Below are positions 16,801 through 22,960 of a DNA stretch of 35,029 nt, one piece after another. The DNA comes from an uncultured Bacteroidales bacterium (GTDB taxonomy: Bacteria; Bacteroidota; Bacteroidia; Bacteroidales; Muribaculaceae). Both the position numbers and the translations under genes were made by a program. Positions within the stretch are counted from its first letter, which is position 1, and the number at the start of each line of letters is the position of its first letter. The stretch spans positions 1 through 35,029 of the forward strand of contig CAMKGM010000031.1 of NCBI GenBank assembly GCA_946412245.1. The letters are read 5' to 3'. The notes under the pieces were generated by a model. That model was not told the origin of the DNA and did not search any database. It saw only the letters and a program-made list of their open reading frames with translations.

Positions 16801-18103
16801 CGGCGATGTGTTCACCAATCCCACGCCGCGCAAACTGGCCCGCCTCATCACCGGCGAGGGCGTGAACGACGATGCCGACGAGGTGACCGACTTTGACTAT
16901 GAACCCATCAACAAGTTGCTTGCCGGCAACACGCTCAATGCCTTCCGCAAAGGTGAGCGAGGCCGGTTGGGCAATGTACTGCTCACCGGTGCTACGGGTT
17001 ATCTGGGCATTCACATTTTGCGAGAACTCATTGACTCCGACGCTACCAACATCTACTGCCTGGTGCGCGGCAAGGATGCCGAGAAGGCCGAGAACCGCTT
17101 GCGCACACTGCTCTACTACTACTTTGCCAACGCGTTTAAAGACCTCTTTGGCACGCGGCTGCACATTGTGGTGGGCGATGTGACGAGCGACTTTGAGAAT
17201 GCACAATGCTCAATGCACAGCGCACAATCTTCGCCCTGCACCTTAGGCAATGCCAATATTGACACGGTGTTCAACTGTGCTGCTATCGTGAAGCACTTCA
17301 GTGAGGGCACTGAGATTGAGGATGTGAACATAGGCGGCGCGCGGCGATGTGTGGACTTCTGCCTCGAGCATGACGCTACGCTGGTTCACATTTCTACTGC
17401 CAGCACTCGTGGTTTGTGGGCAGGTGAACCCAAAGCTGATGTATTCACCGAGCAGCGCCTCTATATGGGGCAGTTCCTGGGCAACAAGTACATCTACTCA
17501 AAGTTCATGGCCGAGCGACTTATTCTTGACGCTGTTGCCCGCAAGGGTCTCAAAGCCAAGATTATGCGTGTGGGTAACTTGGCGGCACGAAGCACCGACG
17601 GTGAGTTCCAAGCCAACTTTGCCACCAACTCGTTCATGGGCCGCATCAAGGTCTATAATATGCTGGGTTGCTGTCCCTATGCCATGCGCAACAAGCGTGT
17701 TGAGTTCTCGCCTATCAACGAGGTGTCGCACGCCATCGTGATGCTCGCTACCACGCCGCGTGAGTGCTGCGTGTTCCATCCCTATAACATCCACACCCAG
17801 TTCCTGGGCGATGTGCTCATGGGCTTGAGCAGTGTGGGCGAGGGAATACGTTTTGTGGAGCAGGAAGACTTTGAAACGGCGATGGAGACGGCCAAGGCTG
17901 ACCCGGCCAAGGCCAAGCAGATGGCCAGCTTGCTTGCTTATCAGGACATGGCTCATGGTCAGAAGACCACCGATGTGACCCGCGACAACGACTTCACGAC
18001 GCAGGTGCTCTACCGCTTGGGCTTCGCCTGGTCGCCCACCTCATGGGACTATGTGGAGCGCATGCTCACCGCCATCAGCGGCCTGGGCTTCTTCGACCTG
18101 TAA
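10811..18103 (+). CDS. Two-module NRPS with N-terminal condensation and C-terminal reductase (C-A-PCP-C-A-PCP-R)
   Basis: A 2430-residue cytoplasmic assembly line. C1 (about 10-420) has HHIIVDG (His128, His129, Asp133). A1 (about 440-920) has YTSGSTGVPKG at 580-590, NGYGPTE and YRTGD. PCP1 has its phosphopantetheine Ser963 in the variant loop AGLTSISAI. C2 has HHLLFDG (His1146, His1147, Asp1151). A2 (about 1460-1930) has YTSGSTGRPKG from 1592, NCYGPTE and YKSGD. PCP2 has Ser1978 in LGGTSL. The NAD(P)H-dependent thioester reductase (about 2055-2430) has GATGYLG at 2060-2066 and catalytic Tyr2227/Lys2231. By family knowledge this order gives a dipeptide aldehyde, N-acylated if C1 takes an acyl donor, which may cyclise to a pyrazinone if the amine is free. 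No phosphopantetheinyl transferase gene is in the window. Eye-aligned specificity codes are D-A-M-F-S-G-G-I-F (A1) and D-A-Q-S-V-A-C-V-A (A2); I recognise neither. Confidence 0.95.
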   Translation: MKQSAPLLQVQNGLYVECAAHQGEPCYNLPYLYELDGSLDGERLCRAVESAIKAHPTLFTRISLNDEGEPMQTIDLDNEQWSLSVEEMDDIEPLKSTFIQPFDINSDRLFRLRLVHSGNHYYLFCDYHHIIVDGTSMSILLHDIEKAYNGEPIESEQVSLAQLAQEERALREQPVYQEAKQWYAQNFDCGDTFTQLLPDLDDPVHAEDSMVRVLQVDMARVDDYCKSNGVFKSNFFTAAFSYLLAKYNNEQESLFTTVYNGRSDKRLSRMVGMTVKTLPVYGKFTPDTRVLDFLKGLQDQMSGCRKHDIYNYSDVLNDLKLQTNVMFAWHGMLFADEQMAGKPMKTMRLCNSYLEASLYLKTFILNGHYHVKAEYNSNEYSCELISQLLESYEAVVEGFLSCESLGKIAIATPAQQEVLDGFNANDVDYDATQTIVSLFSRQAVATPGNVAVVYKDKAYTYAQVDDLSNRIAAAIAQRGLGTEDVVSVLIPRCEWMTIASLGVLKAGCAYQPLDPSYPPERLNFMMKDANAKLLIADEQLRPIVNEYEGDVLTTAELPMLPQQPAPQVNITPEQLLILLYTSGSTGVPKGCQLTHGNLVAFCHWYHRYYDLKPEHRVAAYASYGFDACMMDMYPAITCGAAVHIVPEEIRLDLIALNDYFEKNNITHSFMTTQVGYQFATGIENHSLRHLSTGGEKLASLTPPDGYTFHNGYGPTECTIFTTTFPVTKWLKDIPIGKPLDNMRLYIVDAQGHRMPVGAAGELWVSGPQVSRGYLNRPEKTAEVYIDNPFTTEEKYRRVYRTGDIVRYLPGGNIQFVGRRDGQVKIRGFRIELKEVEGIIRQFPGIKDATVQAFDEEGGGKYIAAYVVSDSPVDIDALNEFILGEKPPYMVPAVTMQIDAIPLNQNQKVNKRALPKPEKKAATVEEVNAPMNLLEQELHDMVAKIVGSSDFSITTPLGYAGLTSISAIRLAVQVNKRFGVALDSRALVKSFTLQAVENEILRSYMEGGAGQAAGETQQAELTAVPLSYAQTGVYFDCLKNPASTIYNIPYLLTYPQGVKAERLAEVVKQVVACHPELNVHFITEGEAIVQTTVDAAPVVVPLTSMTDEELVTYKNEFVRPFNLQKPPLYRFEVVTTPAGVHLLLDVHHLLFDGASADLLIRQISAVLEGGEASNETYSYLHFVNDQRAAEDTEQFKQAEQFFAERLSTCEGASEIPADLPKSAEQGFIGEAVCAVDHDEVADFCRKQEVTPAHLFLAATSYVVSRYTNNREVYLCTVSSGRSNLKIADTVGMFVNTLPLAVDIKDVTVADFLHEVSDNFNQTLSHEDYPFARIAADYGFRPAIAYAYQVGVLSQYTVNGQNIAQELLELNVPKFKINIKIETRGVVVQFDDSLYSARLADAMAQSIVEVVKRMVKQPGERVRALSIVSAAQERELEGLRQVGTGDAPFSLFHDCIGHFAAVQPEHEALVAIDGKFTYKEMDEVTTRIAAALQQRGVKERDRVALLLPRTSRLILSLFGVLKSGAAYIPCDPEYPADRVKLILEDSEARYIITTADRMDTVPSEKAIDVEDLIASQAPYRKPEITPDDLAYLIYTSGSTGRPKGVMLRHEGICNYLYGHPANVFAHAVMTDATRVLSVTTISFDAALQDIGMAYYNGKTLIVATEEQANNPLDLANLIKEQRINMVSGTPSRWLTWLTSDDFAKAIANIAIVRAGGEKFSDQLLEQLRKVTTARIMNCYGPTEITVASNNKELTDAPLVTVGKPQLNVKEFIVDADGNELPVGVVGELYIGGRGVARGYNNLDEMTRERFVDYHGTRIYKSGDYAKWLPDGDVVILGRTDHQIKLRGLRIELGEIENVMLRVDGIDKVVIMIRKIGGKEHLCAYYTADREIAPEDLKAEISKSLTQYMVPTAYRQLDKMPMTPNGKTDVKALPEPELAVTSAYEEPVNDTERTFCNIFADILQMDRVGATDNFFELGGTSLVVTRVIIEADKAGMHVAYGDVFTNPTPRKLARLITGEGVNDDADEVTDFDYEPINKLLAGNTLNAFRKGERGRLGNVLLTGATGYLGIHILRELIDSDATNIYCLVRGKDAEKAENRLRTLLYYYFANAFKDLFGTRLHIVVGDVTSDFENAQCSMHSAQSSPCTLGNANIDTVFNCAAIVKHFSEGTEIEDVNIGGARRCVDFCLEHDATLVHISTASTRGLWAGEPKADVFTEQRLYMGQFLGNKYIYSKFMAERLILDAVARKGLKAKIMRVGNLAARSTDGEFQANFATNSFMGRIKVYNMLGCCPYAMRNKRVEFSPINEVSHAIVMLATTPRECCVFHPYNIHTQFLGDVLMGLSSVGEGIRFVEQEDFETAMETAKADPAKAKQMASLLAYQDMAHGQKTTDVTRDNDFTTQVLYRLGFAWSPTSWDYVERMLTAISGLGFFDL
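17195..17248 (+). repeat. In-frame low-complexity segment inside the NRPS reductase domain
   Basis: Residues 2129-2146 of the NRPS, rich in Ser, Ala, Gln and Cys, lie between the GDVTSDF strand and the NIDTVFNCAA strand of the reductase Rossmann fold. The DNA from 17198 is built of near-repeats such as AATGCACA, ATGCTCA, ATGCACA and GCGCACA, unlike the codon pattern on either side. It is in frame and adds no stop. Confidence 0.6.
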
Positions 18104-18128
18104 TAACAGTTAAAAATACTGCAATATA

Positions 18129-18167
18129 AGGGTGTGGCATAATAATTTTGTGTCACACCCTAATTTT
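18129..18167 (+). terminator. Rho-independent terminator after the NRPS gene
   Basis: AGGGTGTG (18129-18136) and CACACCCT (18154-18161) form a perfect 8-base stem followed by AATTTTA. It lies 26 bases past the stop codon and ends the SpoIIE-STAS-NRPS transcript. Confidence 0.75.
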
Positions 18168-18181
18168 ATGGCGATATTCAA

Positions 18182-18516
18182 AATTATTGTTGTCCGATAA
18201 AAGATTTTAGGCACACTGCAATCCATTATGCCTGAGTTGTTTAAATGTTTTTTAAAATATTGAGCTTACTATGAAGCCCGTCAGGGCTGGGTAGATAATA
18301 GGCAGGTGGTGGAGCGAAGCGCAACCCCTGTTTTAAGGTGATATTCAATATAATTAGCCCCATCAGGGGCGACAGATAAAAAACTTGATTCACATTCTGC
18401 CGTCCCTACGGGACTAATGTTGTATATGCCTAACTGACAGGGGTTCTCGCCTGCGGCTTTACCCCTGCCTAGGTTCTTGACAGTCCTAACGGACTTTTAA
18501 TCGGACAACAATAATT
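18182..18516. mobile_element. 335-base inverted-repeat element with multiple hairpins (MITE-like)
   Basis: The ends are perfect 17-base inverted repeats (AATTATTGTTGTCCGAT at 18182-18198 and its complement at 18500-18516). There is no open frame of note inside. At least five small palindromes follow each other: AGCCC/GGGCT at 18275-18288, GCCCC/GGGGC at 18357-18370, GTCCC/GGGAC at 18402-18414, CAGGGGT/ACCCCTG at 18438-18467 and AGTCC/GGACT at 18482-18495. No clear target-site duplication is visible. It may be a non-autonomous transposable element or a dispersed structured-RNA repeat. It fills most of the 551-base gene-free gap between the NRPS and the ATPase gene. Confidence 0.6.
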
Positions 18517-18563
18517 CATAATCTGTGTTTTTGAGGCATTTGTTGTGTTTTTCTTCAAGATTA

Positions 18564-18595
18564 TTTGCGGATTTCAAATCTTTGCTATAATTTTG
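18564..18595 (+). promoter_or_regulatory. Bacteroidota-type promoter for the ATPase gene
   Basis: TTTG at 18564-18567, a 20-base spacer, then TAATTTTG at 18588-18595. Transcription would start near 18602, 53 bases before the ATG at 18655. Confidence 0.7.
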
Positions 18596-18610
18596 CGGTT
18601 AAGAAACGGT

Positions 18611-18635
18611 TGTTTCGGAAACAGATGTTTCGGAA
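18611..18635 (+). promoter_or_regulatory. Possible operator: repeated TGTTTCGGAA in the ATPase leader
   Basis: TGTTTCGGAAACA at 18611-18623 is a perfect 6+1+6 palindrome, and TGTTTCGGAA is repeated directly at 18626-18635. Both copies lie just downstream of the predicted transcription start. They could bind a repressor or shape the leader RNA. Confidence 0.4.
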
Positions 18636-18654
18636 CGAATAATGATTAATTCTT

Positions 18655-19974
18655 ATGAGATTTTTTGACCGAGAAATAGAAATTAAACGATTAAGGGAGA
18701 TACGGCAGATATCGACCAGTGCAGCGCAGTTTACTGTAATTACAGGGCGTCGTCGCATTGGCAAGACTTCGCTTGTGCTTGAGGCTTTTAAAGACGAGCC
18801 TTTCCTTTATTTCTTTGTTTCGCGCAAAGATGAAGCTGAACTGTGCATTGACTACTGCAATGAGATATCGCAAAAACTCAATATACCCATGCTGGGCAAC
18901 ACCAACAGGTTCGCTCAAATCTTTGAGTTTATAATGCAACTGTCTCAAGAGCGTCCCATTACATTGATGATCGATGAGTTTCAAGAGTTTATCAGGGTAA
19001 ACCGTTCGGTGTATAGCGATATGCAACGCATTTGGGACTTGAACAAGCAAGCGTCTCACCTTAACCTGATTGTGTGTGGATCTGTCAACTCGTTAATGAA
19101 CAAGCTGTTTCGTGACCACAAGGAATCGTTGTTTGGACGCAATACCGGTATGATGTCAGTTAAGCCTTTTGCTCCCGCAGTCCTGAAAGAAATTCTTCAT
19201 GAAAAATGTCCTGCAGCAACCAACGAAGACCTGCTTGCGCTCTATTTGTTCTCGGGAGGAGTGGCAAAATATGTCGAGAGTTTCATGGACAACAGCGTTT
19301 TTACATGTGATGAGATGATCAGTTTTGTGACACAAGAGGGATCGCACTTTATTGATGAGGGCAAATTGCTGCTGATTGATGAGTTTGGCAAAGACTATGG
19401 TGTGTACTTCAGTATTTTGAGCCTGATTGCCCAAGGTTATAACACACGCAACCAGCTGGAGGACATTCTCAAAAAAGACATTGGCGGCTATTTGACGAAG
19501 CTTGATAATGAGTATCACATGTTGAGCAGGCGACAGCCCCTGCTGGAACCTACTTTCAATAAAAGAGTGAGATATGGCATTGATGACAATTTCTTGAGGT
19601 TCTGGTTCCGTTTCATGTATAAGTATAACTATATGATAGAAATTGGAGCCCATGAGAAATTGAGAGAGATTGTGGCCCGGGATTACAATACCTATAGTGG
19701 TTTTGTTCTTGAAAAATATTTCAGAGATTTGCTGATAGAGCAACACCGGTTTACCCAACTTGGATACTGGCACGACAATCATGGCAATCATGAGATTGAT
19801 ATCATCGGCATCGACGAGTTGAATAAACGCATTGATTTCTATGAGGTGAAACGGCAAGCGCGGGCCATTAACATGGGTGTGCTGAAGAGCAAGGCTGAGG
19901 AATTCTTCAAGATGCACAAGCACTTGAGCTACTACACTGCCGACTATCATGCTCTAAGCATCGATGATATGTAA
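18655..19974 (+). CDS. AAA ATPase with C-terminal DUF234/PD-(D/E)XK nuclease-like domain
   Basis: A 439-residue cytoplasmic protein of the archaeal-type ATPase family. The Walker A motif GRRRIGKT is at residues 31-38 and Walker B LMIDEFQEF contains Asp107-Glu108. A central helical region follows (winged-helix-like GYNTRNQLEDIL, GGYLTKLDNEY). The C-terminal part matches the DUF234 pattern, with ARDYNTYSGFVLEKYFRDLL and a nuclease-like core: Glu380-x-Asp382 in HEIDIIG, then Glu397-x-Lys399 in FYEVKR. The cellular role of these proteins is not established; they are patchily distributed and often sit in variable regions. It is more AT-rich than its neighbours, has its own promoter, and separates the NRPS from the MATE gene, which suggests a later insertion. 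Nuclease activity is inferred only from the motif. Confidence 0.85.
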   Translation: MRFFDREIEIKRLREIRQISTSAAQFTVITGRRRIGKTSLVLEAFKDEPFLYFFVSRKDEAELCIDYCNEISQKLNIPMLGNTNRFAQIFEFIMQLSQERPITLMIDEFQEFIRVNRSVYSDMQRIWDLNKQASHLNLIVCGSVNSLMNKLFRDHKESLFGRNTGMMSVKPFAPAVLKEILHEKCPAATNEDLLALYLFSGGVAKYVESFMDNSVFTCDEMISFVTQEGSHFIDEGKLLLIDEFGKDYGVYFSILSLIAQGYNTRNQLEDILKKDIGGYLTKLDNEYHMLSRRQPLLEPTFNKRVRYGIDDNFLRFWFRFMYKYNYMIEIGAHEKLREIVARDYNTYSGFVLEKYFRDLLIEQHRFTQLGYWHDNHGNHEIDIIGIDELNKRIDFYEVKRQARAINMGVLKSKAEEFFKMHKHLSYYTADYHALSIDDM

Positions 19975-19985
19975 TTGCCATCATT

Positions 19986-20017
19986 TTTGCTAGTATCAAT
20001 ATTAATTTGTTACTTTG
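19986..20017 (+). promoter_or_regulatory. Promoter for the MATE gene
   Basis: TTTG at 19986-19989, a 20-base spacer, then TTACTTTG at 20010-20017 (one mismatch from TAnnTTTG). The start of transcription would fall near 20024, downstream of an in-frame TTG at 20015, which argues for translation from ATG 20036. Confidence 0.55.
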
Positions 20018-20035
20018 TACAAAAGCATTGAACTT

Positions 20036-21364
20036 ATGGGCGAAAAAAGTATACATAAGCAGTTTTATGGCTATCTGTGGGCGTTCATTCTGGTAGCGCT
20101 CTCGGGTTGCTTGGGCAACGTGGTCGATGGCATCATTGTGGGCAACCTGATTAGTGCCGACGGCGTGAGCGCCATCAACTTGTCAAAACCCATCAACCAG
20201 TTCATCTTCACGCTACACCTGCTCATCAATGCCGGTGCGGGAATGCTGGTGGCCTATGCGCTGGGTCGGCAAAACATAGGCGAGGCGCGGCAATTCTTCA
20301 CGCGTGCGCTCACGCTCAGCACCGGCATCGGACTGTTGCTCACCATTTTGGGTGGCATCGTGTTTCCCGGTCAGGTGGCACGCTTGCTGTGCAATAACGA
20401 GCAATTGCTCCCGCTTGCCAGGGACTATATGCAGGTGTTGCTGCTTGGTAATCCGGCATTCATCGTGATGTGGGGTCTGTCGACCATGGTGGGTGTTAAT
20501 GGCAGTCCTAAACTGGTGTCGCTTGCCGTGATTGTTGACAATGTGGTGAATCTGCTGCTCGACATCGTGTTTATCCAGGCATTTGGCTGGGGCATCACCG
20601 GTTCGAGTGCCGCCACGGTGGTGGGGCATTTGGTGGGCATTTCCATTTTGCTCACGCATTGGTGTAATCCCGAAAATCGCCGGCTCAAATTGCAATTTGG
20701 CGGAGGCGGAGTGCTGGCCTCGTGGCGTCGCATCGTGTCGCAGGGTGCACCGCTGGCGGTCGCGTCAATCTGCCTCACCTTGCTGCTGCTCAGTGCCAAT
20801 ACCATCGTGCTGTCTACCACAGGCCGCACGGGCATCTTCGTGTTTGCCCTATGCATGAATTTGTTGCAGGTATACAATCTCTTCCTTTCGGGCACCTGCC
20901 AAACACTTCAGTCGCTCGGTGCTCGCCAGGTGGGCAAGCGCGACGAACAAAGCGTGCGCGCTGTGATTCGCAAGGGATTCCGGTTCATCACCGTGGCCAT
21001 GGTGGTTACTTGTCTGCTGGTATGGGTTTACCCCGAGGGCATCGCGCGTCTGTTTGGTTGCGACGATCCCGCTGTGATTACCGAGGCCAATCACGCGTTG
21101 CGCGTGTTCGCCCTCAGTTTCATCCCATTCTGCTACATCTATGTGCTCATGATTGTGTACAAACTTTATGGCCACCACCGCATGGCGCTATTCATCTCGT
21201 TCGCCTTGTCGCTCACGGTGATTCCCGTGCTGTGGGCCATGTCGCAGTGGGCGCCCAAAGCCATCTGGTACAGCTATCTCGTAGCTTATGTGATCGAGGC
21301 CATAGTCATCTACATCCTGCACAAGTCGGCGCATATCCAGTTCAAGCTCAAGACCGACAAATGA
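20036..21364 (+). CDS. MATE family efflux transporter
   Basis: A 442-residue inner-membrane exporter with about 12 transmembrane helices, of the multidrug and toxic compound extrusion family, which uses Na+ or H+ gradients. Family signatures are the N-half LSGCLGNVVDGIIVGNLISADGVSAINLS and AGAGMLVAYALGRQNIGEARQFF, and the C-half LSGTCQTLQSLGARQVGKRDEQSV. The chosen start, ATG 20036, gives MGEKSIHKQFYGYLW; the upstream TTG at 20015 lies within the promoter. Substrate cannot be predicted. Its position two genes after the NRPS makes export of the NRPS product a reasonable hypothesis, weakened by the intervening ATPase gene and by its own promoter. It converges with the GntP gene, with only 43 bases between the stops. 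Confidence 0.92.
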   Translation: MGEKSIHKQFYGYLWAFILVALSGCLGNVVDGIIVGNLISADGVSAINLSKPINQFIFTLHLLINAGAGMLVAYALGRQNIGEARQFFTRALTLSTGIGLLLTILGGIVFPGQVARLLCNNEQLLPLARDYMQVLLLGNPAFIVMWGLSTMVGVNGSPKLVSLAVIVDNVVNLLLDIVFIQAFGWGITGSSAATVVGHLVGISILLTHWCNPENRRLKLQFGGGGVLASWRRIVSQGAPLAVASICLTLLLLSANTIVLSTTGRTGIFVFALCMNLLQVYNLFLSGTCQTLQSLGARQVGKRDEQSVRAVIRKGFRFITVAMVVTCLLVWVYPEGIARLFGCDDPAVITEANHALRVFALSFIPFCYIYVLMIVYKLYGHHRMALFISFALSLTVIPVLWAMSQWAPKAIWYSYLVAYVIEAIVIYILHKSAHIQFKLKTDK

Positions 21365-21407
21365 TGCGGCTTGAACTCGCTACAGGCAAAATAAATTAGA
21401 AATAGAA

Positions 21408-22760
21408 TTAGAGGAAAATGGCTGCTGCCAGCGCTATGAGGGCGATGGCTGTGAGGCCCATAATGAGTGTCATGAGCGTCATGGAGCGGTAGCCGTCGCG
21501 CGCCTTGATTCCGCCAAAGCCTGTCACTACCCAGAAGTAGCTATCGTTGGCGTGCGAAACCGTCATAGCGCCGGCGCCAATCGCCATCACCACAAGGGCG
21601 GCGGCAAGCGGACTTGTGAAGCCCAGTGCGCTCATCATCGAGCCCGAGTCGCTGAACATGCCCATCATGCTTGCTGTGGTAGTGATGGCTACCGTCGATG
21701 AGCCTTGTGCCGACTTCAGAATGGTGGCTATGATAAAGGGGAAGAGCATGCCCAGGGTCTTGAGCGAGTCGCCGAAATCCTTGATGATATCGATAAAACC
21801 ACTTTCCACAATCACATTGCCCAGCACGCTGCCGGCGGCGGTGATGAAGATGATGGGTCCTGCCGTCATCAGGGCTTTCTGCGTGATGTCGTAGAACTTG
21901 CCGGTCATCTTCTGCTTCATCAGCAAGGGAATACAGCAAAGCAGCGCAATCATCAGGGCGATGGTGGGTTTGCCCAGGAAGGTGAAGGCATCTGATAGGG
22001 TAGGTGGCAGGTTCACGAGCGACGCCACGCTGCCCAGTGCCATGAGCACAATGGGAACCACAATGGGCAGGAACGACATGGCAGCATTGCACCGGGTTTC
22101 TTTCTCAGTATCAGTGATTTCGCTCAGGGGCTCGGTAGTGGAGATGCGCTTGCCTATCCACCCGGCAAAAAAGTAGGCGGGAATGAGCGACAGCAGCGAG
22201 ATGACTGCACCCAACCCGATGATTAGCAACAGGTTGTTTTCCAACCCCATCATTCCTGCAGCAGCTATGGGTCCCGGAGTGGGTGGAATGAACACATGCG
22301 AGGCAAACAGACCTGCAGCCAGTGCCAGCATGAGGGCTGCAGGTGATGCGCCCGACCGCTTGGCGAGCGATTTGCCTATGGGGCTCACGAGCACAAAGCC
22401 ACTGTCGCAGAACACGGGAATCGACACAATCCACCCGATGAGCATCATGGCAAGTTGCGGATGACGTTTGCCCACCACGCGCTCCACGGCACGCGCCAGT
22501 GCAACAGCACCGCCGGTGCGCTCCAGAATGTTGCCGATGAGCGTGCCGAAGATGATCACAAGGCCGATGCCTGTGAAAATCGACGAGAAACCTTTGCCCA
22601 GCACATCGGGTATCTTTACCAGAGGAATGCCCAGCAAGATTGCCAGCAGCAGGGCGGTGCCCAATATCGACAAGAAGGGGTGAATCTTGAACCGTGCTAT
22701 TGCTACAATCATGAGGGCAATAGCTGCGCCAAATAGTAGTATTGTGCCAATCGCTGTCAT
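21408..22760 (-). CDS. GntP family gluconate/organic-acid permease
   Basis: A 450-residue inner-membrane protein with about 12-14 transmembrane helices, of the gluconate:H+ symporter (GntP/GntT) family. Signatures are IPVFCDSGFVLVSPIGKSLAKRSG and FASHVFIPPTPGPIAAAGMMG in the first half, and GSSTVAITTTASMMG and VSHANDSYFWVVTGFGG in the second, all conserved in the family. Length is normal. Members move gluconate, glycerate or related hydroxy acids; the substrate here is unknown, and no gluconate kinase is nearby. It is transcribed divergently from the lysine operon across a 200-base gap, and read-through is limited by a convergent MATE gene. Confidence 0.92.
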   Translation of the reverse strand: MTAIGTILLFGAAIALMIVAIARFKIHPFLSILGTALLLAILLGIPLVKIPDVLGKGFSSIFTGIGLVIIFGTLIGNILERTGGAVALARAVERVVGKRHPQLAMMLIGWIVSIPVFCDSGFVLVSPIGKSLAKRSGASPAALMLALAAGLFASHVFIPPTPGPIAAAGMMGLENNLLLIIGLGAVISLLSLIPAYFFAGWIGKRISTTEPLSEITDTEKETRCNAAMSFLPIVVPIVLMALGSVASLVNLPPTLSDAFTFLGKPTIALMIALLCCIPLLMKQKMTGKFYDITQKALMTAGPIIFITAAGSVLGNVIVESGFIDIIKDFGDSLKTLGMLFPFIIATILKSAQGSSTVAITTTASMMGMFSDSGSMMSALGFTSPLAAALVVMAIGAGAMTVSHANDSYFWVVTGFGGIKARDGYRSMTLMTLIMGLTAIALIALAAAIFL

Positions 22761-22826
22761 AGTTTTTATGATTGTATGGGGTTAGATGGCTGTTGAAGTC
22801 TGTAGCACGGTTGTCGTCGTGCACTG

Positions 22827-22834
22827 CAAAGATA
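22827..22834 (-). promoter_or_regulatory. Probable -7 box of the GntP promoter
   Basis: On the minus strand this reads TATCTTTG (TAnnTTTG), 67 bases upstream of the start codon at 22760. The nearest TTTG upstream is 25 bases away, too far for the normal spacing, so the upstream box is not convincing. Confidence 0.5.
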
Positions 22835-22907
22835 CAAAAAAGCATTGAATTATTATCTACAAATAAAAAAAGGGTAGGGAAAGGGTGATTTTCTCATTAT
22901 TTTTCAT

Positions 22908-22915
22908 TAACTTTG
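22908..22915 (+). promoter_or_regulatory. Promoter (-7 box) of the lysine-fermentation operon
   Basis: TAACTTTG matches the Bacteroidota -7 consensus; the upstream -33 region, GGTG at 22884-22887 with 20-base spacing, is weak. The leader would be about 40 bases, too short for a lysine riboswitch. It is the only good promoter seen for the genes from 22961 to the end of the window. Confidence 0.65.
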
Positions 22916-22960
22916 CAGATTAAAGAAATTAACTGATATTATTCCAAAACATAAACACTT

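Noticed and set aside
20015-20035. TTG start for the MATE gene
   Set aside because: The TTG lies in the promoter -7 box; ATG 20036 gives the normal family N-terminus.
20722-21399. A 225-codon plus-strand frame overlapping the MATE gene in another frame
   Set aside because: The MATE frame has the family motifs and transmembrane pattern throughout; the other frame gives an Arg/His/Gly-rich product.
21408-22760. GntP permease as the lysine importer of the operon
   Set aside because: GntP motifs are those of hydroxy-acid symporters, and the gene is on the other strand with its own promoter box; nothing ties it to lysine.
22916-22960. A lysine riboswitch in front of the lysine operon
   Set aside because: The leader after the -7 box is about 40 bases, far shorter than the roughly 170-base L-box, and no such fold is visible.
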